Source of the DNA: Nocardioidaceae bacterium | GTDB lineage: Bacteria > Actinomycetota > Actinomycetes > Propionibacteriales > Nocardioidaceae | DNA length: 64,000 nt | Assembly (NCBI GenBank): GCA_018672315.1 | Contig: CP076053.1 | Location: 2,901,827-2,965,826, forward strand | Reading direction: 5' to 3' | In this document: positions 33,562 to 41,489 of the stretch, one piece after another | Numbering within the stretch: position 1 is the stretch's first letter | Layout of the letters: every line of letters starts with the position of its first letter | Translations under genes and position numbers: made by a program | The notes under the pieces: model-generated | The model's input: the letters and a program-made list of their open reading frames with translations, nothing else | Told to the model about the DNA's origin: nothing | The model's database searches: none

Positions 33562-33665
33562 CGTCCCCTCCGGCCGTACGCTGCAGCATCGCCTTGTCCC
33601 TCTTGCGTCTCGCTGACGGGGGTCGGCGTCGGCGTGAACATCGCTGGTCACCAGCAGGAGGTCAC

Positions 33666-34997
33666 ATGTCAGTCTTCGCATCCGCTACGCCGCGGCGACC
33701 CCGTGGCACCCGCACCACCCGTTCGACGCTGGTGGCCGCTGCTGCCGGCGCCCTCGTCGCACCCATGATGCTCGCCGGGCCCGCTGCGGCGGAGTCGGCC
33801 GACGGCGTGCGGGTCACCCTCGACGAGCTCGCCCGCAGCCAGGGCGCACCGGCCGCCTCGGCGCGAACGTCGCGCATCCCGCTCGCCGCGGCCGCCGCGG
33901 CGATGGGGTCGCGCATCTCGGGCAACGCCGTCGTCGGGTCGGGCCGCAGCGCCGCCTCCTACCTGTGCACCACGCAGTTCCCGAACCGCTCCGCGAACGA
34001 CGTCGTGGGCACCCGCGGCAACACCGAGGACGTGCTCGAGCTCGGCGCGGTCACGACCAACAACCGGTCCAACCGCATCAACGGCAACAGGGCCGTGACC
34101 TCGCGCGCCGCGGCCGCCGACATCGAGCTCGGCGGCGGGGCCGTGGTCATCGAGGGGCTGACCTCCTTCTCGCGCGTCATCGACACGCCCCGCGGGTTCC
34201 AGCTGCGCAGCAAGGTCGACATCGCCGCACTGGAGATCGCGGGCCAGCGCATCCCGATCAACCTCGGCTCCGGCAAGCAGACCCTGCCCGTCCCGGGATT
34301 GGGCACCCTGACCTTCAACGACGTGCGTCGGGTGAACCGCAAGAACAAGGGCCTGGTGCGGACGTCCGCCCTGGTCGCGGACTTCGCCGACGGCACCAAG
34401 GTGCAGCTCGTCCGCTCCAAGGCGCGCTTCGACCGCCAGCCCGACGGCGTCTTCCGCGGCGGCGCCTGGGGGTCGGAGATCGACGTCGCCGGCATCCTCG
34501 GCAGCGGCAAGACCGCCTTGGTCCCGATGCCGTGCGCGGGCACCAACGGCCAGCTGAACACCAACGACACCGTCGAGGCCGGTCTGCCCGGCGTGCTCGA
34601 CGCCGGTGTGCAGGAGTCGGCGGTGCGTACGCGCACCTACCGCAACGGCAACGGCGAGGGCACCGCCTTCAACCGGGTCGCCGAGGTCAGCCTCGGCGGC
34701 GGCGCGCTGGAGATCGCCGCGCTGGAGTCCTTCGCGCTCGTCGTCCGCGCTCCTGGCGGCAAGGTCGTGCGCAAGCGCTCGTTCTCGACCATCGGCAGCA
34801 TCACCGCCGGCGGTCAGACCTTCGAGGCGCCGGACCCGGGCCAGTCCCTGGAGATCCCCGGTGTCGCGACCCTCACCGCCGGGCTCGTGCAGGAGCAGCG
34901 CCGCGGCGTGAAGGTCGTCGCCCTGCAGGTCGAGCTGCTCGACGGTCAGGGCGCGACGGTCGACCTCGGGGTCAGCCGGGTCTTCGCCCGTCGCTGA
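33666..34997 (+). CDS. Secreted protein with two related beta-rich domains (choice-of-anchor P-like)
   Basis: 443 residues. AGGAGG 5 bp before the ATG. The signal peptide (RSTLVAAAAGALVAPMMLAG, cleavage around PAAAE) exports it. Two halves share a pattern: the first with GGGAVVIEGLTSFSRVIDTP, IPINLGSGKQTLPVPGLGTL and VQLVRSKARF; the second with GGGALEIAALESFALVVRAP, GGQTFEAPDPGQSLEIPGVA and VDLGVSRVFA. Each half also has one Cys near its start (SYLCTTQFPN; MPCAGTNGQ). This internal duplication is seen in actinobacterial surface proteins of the choice-of-anchor P type. There is no sorting signal or C-terminal helix, so it is probably free or held by other wall components. Confidence 0.7.
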   Translation: MSVFASATPRRPRGTRTTRSTLVAAAAGALVAPMMLAGPAAAESADGVRVTLDELARSQGAPAASARTSRIPLAAAAAAMGSRISGNAVVGSGRSAASYLCTTQFPNRSANDVVGTRGNTEDVLELGAVTTNNRSNRINGNRAVTSRAAAADIELGGGAVVIEGLTSFSRVIDTPRGFQLRSKVDIAALEIAGQRIPINLGSGKQTLPVPGLGTLTFNDVRRVNRKNKGLVRTSALVADFADGTKVQLVRSKARFDRQPDGVFRGGAWGSEIDVAGILGSGKTALVPMPCAGTNGQLNTNDTVEAGLPGVLDAGVQESAVRTRTYRNGNGEGTAFNRVAEVSLGGGALEIAALESFALVVRAPGGKVVRKRSFSTIGSITAGGQTFEAPDPGQSLEIPGVATLTAGLVQEQRRGVKVVALQVELLDGQGATVDLGVSRVFARR

Positions 34998-35039
34998 GGT
35001 CCCCGCTGCATCACCACCGCATCACCGCCGCACCGCACC

Positions 35040-35076
35040 GCTCTCGCCCGTCGCTGACCCAGCGGCGGGCGAGAGC
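35040..35076 (+). terminator. Strong 17-bp hairpin downstream of the secreted-protein gene
   Basis: Left arm 35040-35056 and right arm 35060-35076 pair over 17 bp with a single G-T mismatch and an ACC loop (core CTCTCGCCCG/CGGGCGAGAG). No T-tract. The left arm repeats 14 bases found at the very end of the coding sequence (34984-34997). Confidence 0.75.
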
Positions 35077-35359
35077 CGTCTCGGCAGCGCGCCCCGGGGT
35101 GGCGAGTTCGTCGGCGAGGGTGGTCGGACGCTACACTCGGCGCACCGTCTTTCGTTCAAGCGTCGCTGCACGTGCCTGCGTACGCCGAAAGACTCCGCCG
35201 CACCCGCACCCTGGGAGCCAACCGGGCCGGGCGGCGAGTCTCTGGCCGCGCTGCAGGCGTCCGGTGCGACGTCGAGAGACGCACGGCCGCACCCGCGGCC
35301 ACCGAATCGACGACAGCCGGGCTCGCTCGTGACGAGGGCGTGCCCGCGCAGGGGGACCC
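35077..35359 (+). promoter_or_regulatory. Promoter and long structured leader of the SNF2 gene
   Basis: The 34998-35359 gap (362 bp) holds no gene. TACACT (35132-35137) is a good -10; the best -35 is weak (TTCGTC, 19 bp away). Transcription from about 35144 would give a leader of some 215 nt containing inverted repeats GTCTTTCG (35147-35154) / CGAAAGAC (35186-35193). A GGGGGA ribosome site precedes the ATG. I recognise no known riboswitch. Confidence 0.4.
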
Positions 35360-37513
35360 ATGGCTCAATCCGGCTCGCGCAACCGCGGCGCCCAGCGTCA
35401 GCGCCGCAACGGTCGACCGTTCGACAACGAGGGCATCATCCCGGTGCTCGCGAAGGCGGTGCGTGAGGTGGAGTCGGCCGTCCAGCGCGGCTCGGTGATG
35501 CCGTCGGTGCGTACGAAGTACCAGGTCATCGCCATCCTCGCCCGCGAGGAGCGGCTCCGGGTGAAGGCCGACACCGAGGTCAGCGAGTCCCAGCGCGGAG
35601 AACAGCTCAAGCGGCTAGACGGCATCGCCACGATCCTGGCGAAGACCGCGGCCCGTGACAGCACGCTGTTCACGCTGCTCGACGCCGACGCCGAGATCTC
35701 CGAGCACGCGGTCGCGTTGAAGCGGCAGATGATGACGGCCGCCGGCATGGCTGCACCGGAGGAGTCAGCGGCTTCCGTCGACGACGCCGCGGTGGTGGTC
35801 AGCGAGCGACGTGCCTTCCCGGCCTCCGTCCGCGCCCGGATGCTGTCGCGGCCGTTCCGCCTCCCGGACTACTCCGCGCCCACGCCGCCGGAGCACAACG
35901 GCCACGGCCTGCTGTCGGGGTGGGAGCTCCTCGGTCCGCTCTACCGCGCCTTCGAGGAGGCCAGCAGCGGTCAGTCCGCCTGCATGGAGCTGCCGGAGCC
36001 GGACGCCGTGCAGCTGGGGTCCGACCAGCCGATGATGGCCCACCAGGCCCGTCTGGTCGCCGCTGTCGAGGGCGGTCACCGCACGTTCCTGCTCGCCGAC
36101 GAGCCCGGCCTCGGCAAGACCGCCCAGGCACTGCTGGCCGCGCGTGCCGCCGGCGCGTTCCCCCTGCTGGTCGTGGTGCCGAACGTCGTGAAGACGAGCT
36201 GGGCCCGTGAGGCCGCCCTGTGGGCGCCCGGGCGCCGCGCCACCGTCATCAACGGCGACGGCGACGACATGGACGGTTTCGCCGACATCGTCATCATCAA
36301 CTACGAGGTACTCGACCGGCACGCCCACTGGTTGGGCGACCTCGGTTTCGCGGGGATGGTCGTCGACGAGGCCCACTTCGTGAAGAACAAGTCCTCGCAG
36401 CGCTCCCAGCTGGTGCTGGCGCTCGCGGACAAGATCCGGCGGCGTACGGCCCGCCCGCTGATGATGGCGCTGACCGGCACCCCGCTGATCAACGACGTCG
36501 AGGACTTCCAGGCCATCTGGGAGCTGCTCGGCTGGATCGACGACAAGAAGCCCCGCCCCCAGCTCATGCACGCGCTGGAGGAGAAGGGCTTCACGCCGGC
36601 CGACCACGGGTTCTACCCGGCCGCCCGCAGCACCGTGATCGACCTCGGCATCGTACGGCGTCGCAAGGTCGACGTCGCCCAGGACATCCCGGCGCGCCGC
36701 GTCGCGGACCTGCCCGTGGAGCTCGACGGTGAGGTCGGGCGGTCCATCCGTCAGGCCGAGGCGGAGCTGGCGCAGCGCATGGTCGAGCGCTACGACGTGG
36801 CGCTCGCCAACCGTGCTGCCGGCGCGGGTGCTCGCGGCACGATCGACCTGGACCTCGTCCGCCGCGTCGCGGCCTGGGAGCGGGAGGACCAGGAGGCCTC
36901 CAGCGGCGAGAACGTGTTCGGCATGATGCGCAGGCTGGGCTCGGCGAAGGCCGGGCTGGCGGCGGACTACGCCGTGCAGCTGGCCGGCAACGTCGGCAAG
37001 GTCGTCTTCTTCGCCAAGCACGTCGACGTGATGGACACCGCCGAGGAGGTCGTACGCCGCCGCGGCATGAAGTCGGTCTCGATCCGCGGCGACCAGAGCC
37101 GGGCCGCTCGCGAGGAGGCGATCCGGTCCTTCACCGAGGACCCTGACGTCGCGGTGATCGTCTGCTCGCTGTCGGCCGCGGGCGTCGGTCTGAACCTGCA
37201 GGTCGCCTCCAACCTCGTGCTCGCGGAGCTCTCGTGGACCGCCGCCGAGCAGACCCAGGCGATCGACCGGATCCACCGCATCGGTCAGTCGGAGCCGGTC
37301 ACCGCCTGGCGCGTGATCGCCGCGCACACGATCGACACCAAGATCGCCGAGCTCATCGACTCCAAGGCGGGTCTCGCCGCCCGGGCGCTCGACGGGTCGG
37401 ACGAGGAGGTCGGCTCCTCGGCCGACGTGCAGACCGAGGCGCTGGTGGCGCTGCTGACCGAGGCGCTGGAGCGTCGCGTGCAGCAGCCCTCCAGGCGCAC
37501 CCGCCGCCTCTGA
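35360..37513 (+). CDS. SNF2-family DEAH-box ATPase
   Basis: 717 residues. The C-terminal 500 residues form an SNF2 motor: Walker A DEPGLGKTAQALLAARA at about 250, DEAH VVDEAHFVKNKSSQ, ALTGTPLINDVEDF, a helical spacer, and the second RecA lobe with VVFFAKHVDVMD, CSLSAAGVGLNLQ and QAIDRIHRIGQ. SNF2 enzymes translocate on double-stranded DNA to move or remodel bound proteins. The N-terminal 230 residues are basic at first (GSRNRGAQRQRRNGRPFDNEG), then helical with VRTKYQVIAILAREERLRVK; I do not recognise this part. There is no attached nuclease and no methylase or restriction gene nearby, so a phage-defence role is not supported. Confidence 0.85.
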   Translation: MAQSGSRNRGAQRQRRNGRPFDNEGIIPVLAKAVREVESAVQRGSVMPSVRTKYQVIAILAREERLRVKADTEVSESQRGEQLKRLDGIATILAKTAARDSTLFTLLDADAEISEHAVALKRQMMTAAGMAAPEESAASVDDAAVVVSERRAFPASVRARMLSRPFRLPDYSAPTPPEHNGHGLLSGWELLGPLYRAFEEASSGQSACMELPEPDAVQLGSDQPMMAHQARLVAAVEGGHRTFLLADEPGLGKTAQALLAARAAGAFPLLVVVPNVVKTSWAREAALWAPGRRATVINGDGDDMDGFADIVIINYEVLDRHAHWLGDLGFAGMVVDEAHFVKNKSSQRSQLVLALADKIRRRTARPLMMALTGTPLINDVEDFQAIWELLGWIDDKKPRPQLMHALEEKGFTPADHGFYPAARSTVIDLGIVRRRKVDVAQDIPARRVADLPVELDGEVGRSIRQAEAELAQRMVERYDVALANRAAGAGARGTIDLDLVRRVAAWEREDQEASSGENVFGMMRRLGSAKAGLAADYAVQLAGNVGKVVFFAKHVDVMDTAEEVVRRRGMKSVSIRGDQSRAAREEAIRSFTEDPDVAVIVCSLSAAGVGLNLQVASNLVLAELSWTAAEQTQAIDRIHRIGQSEPVTAWRVIAAHTIDTKIAELIDSKAGLAARALDGSDEEVGSSADVQTEALVALLTEALERRVQQPSRRTRRL

Positions 37514-37514
37514 C

Positions 37515-37650
37515 CGCGAGGGGTCACTTCCCGCGAGGGGTCACTTCCGGCGAGGGGTCACTTCCGGCGAGGGGTCACTTCCGGCGAGGGGTCACTTCCG
37601 GCGAGGGGTCGGTTCTCGCGAGGGGTCACTCCTGGCGAGGGGTCGGTTTC
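37515..37650 (+). repeat. Eight direct copies of a 17-bp repeat
   Basis: Units of 17 bp begin immediately after the SNF2 stop: CGCGAGGGGTCACTTCC (twice), GGCGAGGGGTCACTTCC (three times), then three degenerate copies, ending at 37650. The array runs toward an opposite-orientation array of the same family. It is not CRISPR-like because there are no spacers. Confidence 0.92.
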
Positions 37651-37670
37651 GGTAATCGAGAGGCGTCGTG

Positions 37671-37761
37671 GCGCGAGAATCGACCTCTCGCGAAGACTGA
37701 CCTCTCGCGAGAATCGACGTCTCGCGAAGATTGACCTCTCGCGAGAGGTGACCTCTCGCGA
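37671..37761 (-). repeat. Inverted array of the same 17-bp repeat family
   Basis: Four full 17-bp units (37685, 37702, 37719, 37736) plus partial copies at each end, such as CTCTCGCGAGAGGTGAC. Reverse-complemented and rotated they read CGCGAGAGGTCACCTCT, close to the unit of the first array, so the two arrays are mirror images. It ends at the stop codon of the convergent FAD-oxidase gene. Confidence 0.85.
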
Positions 37762-39306
37762 TCAGGGGGTGGTCGTACGGCGAGGGTTGGCGACCATCAC
37801 GCCAGCCACGCCCGGCGAGTCCGCCACGGGGGGCGACCCGTCGAGCTCTCCGGCCGCCCGGATCTCGACGAGGTCGTGGGGCAGCGTCGGCGGCAGCACG
37901 GCCCCGGGGTTGAGGATGCCTCGCGGATCCAGCGCCTGCTTCAGCGCGACCGAGGCTGCGTACGCCCCGTCGTCGAGCTCGGTCCGCAGCCAGTCGCGCT
38001 TGAGACGCCCCACGCCGTGCTCGCCCGTGACCGTGCCGCCGAGATCCAGGGCGGCGCGCGTGACGGCGTCGAACGCCCGCCTCATCGCGGCGACCGAGGC
38101 CGGGTCGGACGCATCGTGGATGAGGGTCGGGTGCATGTTGCCGTCGCCGGCGTGACCGAAGACGCCGATGGTGAGACCGGTGTCGGCGGCGATGCGTTCG
38201 ACGGCCTCGAGCAGGGCGACGACGCGCCCGCGCGGCACGCACACGTCGTCGAGCAGCCAGTCCCCGAGCACCTCCAGCGCGGGCAGGGCCTGGCGGCGCG
38301 CCTCCATCAGCGCCGCGGACTCCACCGCGTCGTCGGAGACGACGACCTCCGCGCCGACCTTCTCGCAGAGTCCGGCCGCGCGGGCGATGGTGGCGTGACC
38401 CCCGGCGTCATCGGCCTGGGCCAGCAGCATGGCGGCGGGCTCGCCGAGGTCCATGCCGGTGTGCGCGGCCACCGCGCGCAGGGTGGTGCGGTCGAGCACC
38501 TCCAGGGCCGACAGGGACACACCGTCGTGCACGAGGGCCTCCACGGCCTCTCCGGCTCGCCCGAGGGAGTCGAACGACGCCACCAGCGTCATCGGGGTCT
38601 GCGGCGCGGGCACGAGGCGTACGGTCACCTCGGTCACCACGGCGAGCGTGCCCTCGGAGCCGACGAGCAGCGAGGTCAGGTCGTAGCCGGCGACGCCCTT
38701 GGCCGTACGCCGCCCGGTGCGCAGCACCGTGCCGTCGGCGAGCACGGCCTCCAGCGCGAGCACGTAGTCGCCGGTGACGCCGTACTTGACGCAGCACATG
38801 CCGCCCGCGTTCGTCGCCACGTTGCCGCCGATCGTCGACCAGGCGAGCGAACCGGGATCGGGCGGGTAGAAGAGCCCGGCGGCGGCAGCGGCCGTACGCA
38901 GCTCGGCGGTCACCACGCCCGGCTGGGCGACGGCGAGGCGCTCGAGCGGGTCGACCTCGACGGTGCCGGTCATGCGACGGGTCGAGAGCACGACGCCGTC
39001 GACCCGGGCGGTGGCCGCGGCGCCGAGTCCGGACCCGGCGCCGCGGGTCACCACGGGCACGTCGCCCTCGTACGCCAGCCGCAGCATCCTCGAGACGTCC
39101 GCGGTGGTGCGGGGGAGCAGGACCAGGGCCGGGGGACCGAGCAGCGCGGCCTCCGCGGGCTCCGACGACGTGAGGAGCGAGGGCGGCACCTCGTCGCGGG
39201 CGTAGGACCCGAGCAGGTCCTCGTCGTCGACGAGCAGGGCGCGGTCCAGCTCCGCGAAGACGGCGCGTACGCGCTCCCGGGCGGCACCGCGCTGCTCGGG
39301 GGTCAT
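37762..39306 (-). CDS. FAD-linked oxidase, GlcD/D-lactate dehydrogenase type
   Basis: Flavoprotein oxidising a 2-hydroxy acid, 514 residues. The PCMH FAD domain is at about 60-235 with VVTRGAGSGLGAAAT and IGGNVATNAGGMCCVKYG; the C-terminal oxidase domain contains the active-site segment GVFGHAGDGNMHPTLIHD with the catalytic His, and DPRGILNPGAVLPP at the end. These fit glycolate oxidase subunit GlcD or D-lactate dehydrogenases. No Fe-S partner gene (GlcF) lies beside it, so it is likely a single-chain enzyme. It is followed by the ABM gene upstream on the same strand with 7 bp between, suggesting cotranscription. Confidence 0.88.
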   Translation of the reverse strand: MTPEQRGAARERVRAVFAELDRALLVDDEDLLGSYARDEVPPSLLTSSEPAEAALLGPPALVLLPRTTADVSRMLRLAYEGDVPVVTRGAGSGLGAAATARVDGVVLSTRRMTGTVEVDPLERLAVAQPGVVTAELRTAAAAAGLFYPPDPGSLAWSTIGGNVATNAGGMCCVKYGVTGDYVLALEAVLADGTVLRTGRRTAKGVAGYDLTSLLVGSEGTLAVVTEVTVRLVPAPQTPMTLVASFDSLGRAGEAVEALVHDGVSLSALEVLDRTTLRAVAAHTGMDLGEPAAMLLAQADDAGGHATIARAAGLCEKVGAEVVVSDDAVESAALMEARRQALPALEVLGDWLLDDVCVPRGRVVALLEAVERIAADTGLTIGVFGHAGDGNMHPTLIHDASDPASVAAMRRAFDAVTRAALDLGGTVTGEHGVGRLKRDWLRTELDDGAYAASVALKQALDPRGILNPGAVLPPTLPHDLVEIRAAGELDGSPPVADSPGVAGVMVANPRRTTTP

Positions 39307-39313
39307 CGCACGC

Positions 39314-39640
39314 TCAGTCCTCGACGGCCATCTCGCCGAGCTGGCTCCATCCCTGCTGGTCGACCTCGGTGGAGACGATGTCGGGCGTACGCGAGAGGTA
39401 CTGCGGCAGCTCTCGCGTGGCCTTCTCGAAGTGCTCGGAGTTCACGTGGGCGGCCCCGGCGTCGCCGTCGCGGAACGCCTCGGTGAGCAGGTAGACGTCC
39501 GGGTCCTCCACCGAGCGCGCCCACTCGAACCACAGACAGCCGTCCTCGGCGTTGCAGGCCTGCGTGAACTCCCGGGAGAGCTCGGGCCAGTCGTCGGCGT
39601 GCTCGGGCTTGACGGGGAACTTGGCGGTGATGAAGATCAT
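39314..39640 (-). CDS. Antibiotic biosynthesis monooxygenase (ABM/YgiN-like) domain protein
   Basis: 108 residues, a single ferredoxin-like ABM domain. MIFITAKFPVKPEHADDWPE is the first strand and helix, CNAEDGCLWFEWARSVEDPD the middle, and EAFRDGDAGAAHVNSEHFEK the His-containing helix typical of the family. Such small dimeric proteins act as cofactor-free quinol monooxygenases or heme/stress proteins. It precedes the FAD-linked oxidase in the same direction with only 7 bp between, so it is probably cotranscribed; whether it acts on the same substrate is unknown. Confidence 0.85.
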   Translation of the reverse strand: MIFITAKFPVKPEHADDWPELSREFTQACNAEDGCLWFEWARSVEDPDVYLLTEAFRDGDAGAAHVNSEHFEKATRELPQYLSRTPDIVSTEVDQQGWSQLGEMAVED

Positions 39641-39696
39641 CCGCCGAACCTAGCCCCCCGGCAGCTCACCGACCAGACCGAGGTCCCGTCGTGACG

Positions 39697-40365
39697 TCAG
39701 CTCACGCCGTCGGCGGCGAGCACACGTCGGACCTCGCGGGTGTCCACCCACTGGCCGATGACGCCGAGCAGCGCCGCGACGAGCACGACACCCGTCACGA
39801 CAGACGGCGACCGGTCGGACCCGAGCAGTGACGACCCGAAGATCCAGGCGGCGAGCACGGGGAGTCCGAAGGCCAAGGAGATCACTTGCCGACGGGTGTC
39901 GCTCGAGCTCTCCAGCTGGTCCTCCAGCTGCTGACGCGCCCCGGTGGGTCGGGATCCGATGCGCCACAGCAGGTAGTTGCCGCCCGCGAGCAGCAGCGAC
40001 AGGATCCCCAGGACGACGGAGAGGCCGACGGGCACGCGGGTGAAGAGCATCGCCACGATGCTGATCGCGAAGAGTCCCGCAGCCAGCACGTTCACGGCGA
40101 TGTTCACGCCCAGAGGGATCTTCAGGTGCTTCGGCATCTCGCCGAAGGAGCGGCGACCCCGGGCCACGTCCGCGGCCGAGGCCTGGCCACGGGCACGCCT
40201 CCACATCGGCACGACGGCGACGGCGAACAGCGTCAAGCCGATGGCGATGAGTCCGAACCCGACCCCGGACGGTCCTCCTCCCGACTGCAGAGCCAATCCT
40301 CCCGCCAGCGGTCCGAGCGCGAGACCCACCAGCACGCGTTGCCAGTTCATCGTGGTGCTGTGCAT
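39697..40365 (-). CDS. Hypothetical membrane protein
   Basis: 222 residues with five to six membrane helices: VLVGLALGPLAGGLALQ, GLIAIGLTLFAVAVVPMW, GVNIAVNVLAAGLFAISIVA, VGLSVVLGILSLLLAGGNYL, ISLAFGLPVLAAWIFG and VVTGVVLVAALLGVIG. The cytoplasmic loops are basic and contain ADVARGRRSFGEMPKHLKIP and ARQQLEDQLESSSDTRRQ. No known family recognised. The start may be the ATG at 40350 (MNWQRV) rather than 40365. It stands alone between the ABM and patatin genes, all on the same strand. Confidence 0.6.
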   Translation of the reverse strand: MHSTTMNWQRVLVGLALGPLAGGLALQSGGGPSGVGFGLIAIGLTLFAVAVVPMWRRARGQASAADVARGRRSFGEMPKHLKIPLGVNIAVNVLAAGLFAISIVAMLFTRVPVGLSVVLGILSLLLAGGNYLLWRIGSRPTGARQQLEDQLESSSDTRRQVISLAFGLPVLAAWIFGSSLLGSDRSPSVVTGVVLVAALLGVIGQWVDTREVRRVLAADGVS

Positions 40366-40417
40366 GCGTACCGGTGTTCCCGGGGCCGCTGCGGCGACAC
40401 CCTCGGGGTACGCCGGC

Positions 40418-41416
40418 TCATCCCTCGCGCCGGTTGCGGAACCTCTCCTTGTACGCCTCCCAGTCCCACCGCGCGAGGAACGACTCCGCCGAGCTGCGGC
40501 CCCCCTCGAGCAGCCGTTCCTTGTCGGCGTCGGAGAGCCGGAAGTCCACCGGGTTCACCCCCGAGGTGTCGACACGGATGGTGCGGGCCGCCACCCAGGG
40601 CAACGAGAGCCGCGCCTGGTCGCGCCCGACGAGCGTGGTGGTCACCAGGTCCGACAGCAGCGCCAGGGGTCCGCCGCCGGGCACCAGGTTCAGCACCGGC
40701 AGCAGCGCGGGTCCGTCGGCAGGCAGGTCGGGCACGAGCTTGATCCCGAACGTCGGCCACCGCGGCGGCCGCGGACCGGTGCGGTCGAGCACGTCGATCG
40801 GGAAGTTCGACAGCACCCCGCCGTCGACCAGCGTGGAGGTCGTGCCGTCCGCCGCGGTCAGGCTCGCGGGCTCGAAGAAGAAGGGGATGGCCGTCGAGGC
40901 GCGTACGGCGTCGGCGACGGGCTGCTCGTCGGGGTCGAGGCCGTAGACGCGCTGGTAGTCCCACGGCAGCCGCACCAGCAGGCCGCGGGTCACGTCGGTG
41001 ACGGTGACGACGAGCTTCCACCGCTCCTCCAGCGGCGCCTCGTCGCCGCCGCGGCGCAGGTCGCCGAAGGTGACGACACCACGCTCGGCGAGCACGTCGC
41101 CGACGAACTCGTGCAGCCAGTCGCCCTCGTACACGCCGTCGTCGAGGAGCAGCGAGGCGATGGGTCCGAGCACGGGCACCCGGTCCACGAGCGACCGGTC
41201 CGTGAAGCGCCGGAAGTCGGTCTCCCGCATCAGCTCGACCATGCGCGCGGCCGGCATGCCGGCCGCGACCAGGGCCCCGACCAGGGAGCCGACGCTCGAC
41301 CCGGCGACGCGCTCGAAGTCGTACCCGGCGCGCTCGAGCTCGTCGATCACCCCTACGTGCCCGATGCCGAGGACGCCGCCGCCCTCCATGACGAGATCCG
41401 CACGCAAGCCGCTCAC
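40418..41416 (-). CDS. Patatin-like phospholipase
   Basis: Serine lipid acyl hydrolase with a Ser-Asp dyad, 332 residues. The oxyanion loop is EGGGVLGIGHVGV at residue 11, the nucleophile elbow GSSVGSLVGALVAAG near residue 40, and the catalytic Asp in VDGGVLSNFPIDVLD near residue 216. This matches the bacterial RssA/YchK-type patatins. No signal peptide, so it acts on the cytoplasmic membrane face. Divergent from the monooxygenase gene, with about 73 bp between the starts. Confidence 0.9.
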   Translation of the reverse strand: MSGLRADLVMEGGGVLGIGHVGVIDELERAGYDFERVAGSSVGSLVGALVAAGMPAARMVELMRETDFRRFTDRSLVDRVPVLGPIASLLLDDGVYEGDWLHEFVGDVLAERGVVTFGDLRRGGDEAPLEERWKLVVTVTDVTRGLLVRLPWDYQRVYGLDPDEQPVADAVRASTAIPFFFEPASLTAADGTTSTLVDGGVLSNFPIDVLDRTGPRPPRWPTFGIKLVPDLPADGPALLPVLNLVPGGGPLALLSDLVTTTLVGRDQARLSLPWVAARTIRVDTSGVNPVDFRLSDADKERLLEGGRSSAESFLARWDWEAYKERFRNRREG

Positions 41417-41476
41417 CGGGCGAAACTATCCAGAGCCGGCCTGGGCGCAGCGCAGGCGCGACGACCTCGCCGTGGG

Positions 41477-41482
41477 TAGTGT
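41477..41482 (+). promoter_or_regulatory. Putative -10 box of leaderless monooxygenase transcript
   Basis: TAGTGT ends 7 bp before the GTG start; no ribosome site. Same hexamer and spacing as upstream of the STAS gene at 45544. Confidence 0.45.
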
Positions 41483-41489
41483 CCGCCCC

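Noticed and set aside
35360-37513. SNF2 gene as part of a DISARM- or Druantia-like defence system
   Set aside because: No methylase, DUF1998, nuclease or phospholipase partner lies beside it; neighbours are a secreted protein and a metabolic oxidase.
37515-37761. CRISPR array
   Set aside because: Units are contiguous without spacers, differ from each other, switch orientation halfway, and no cas gene is present.
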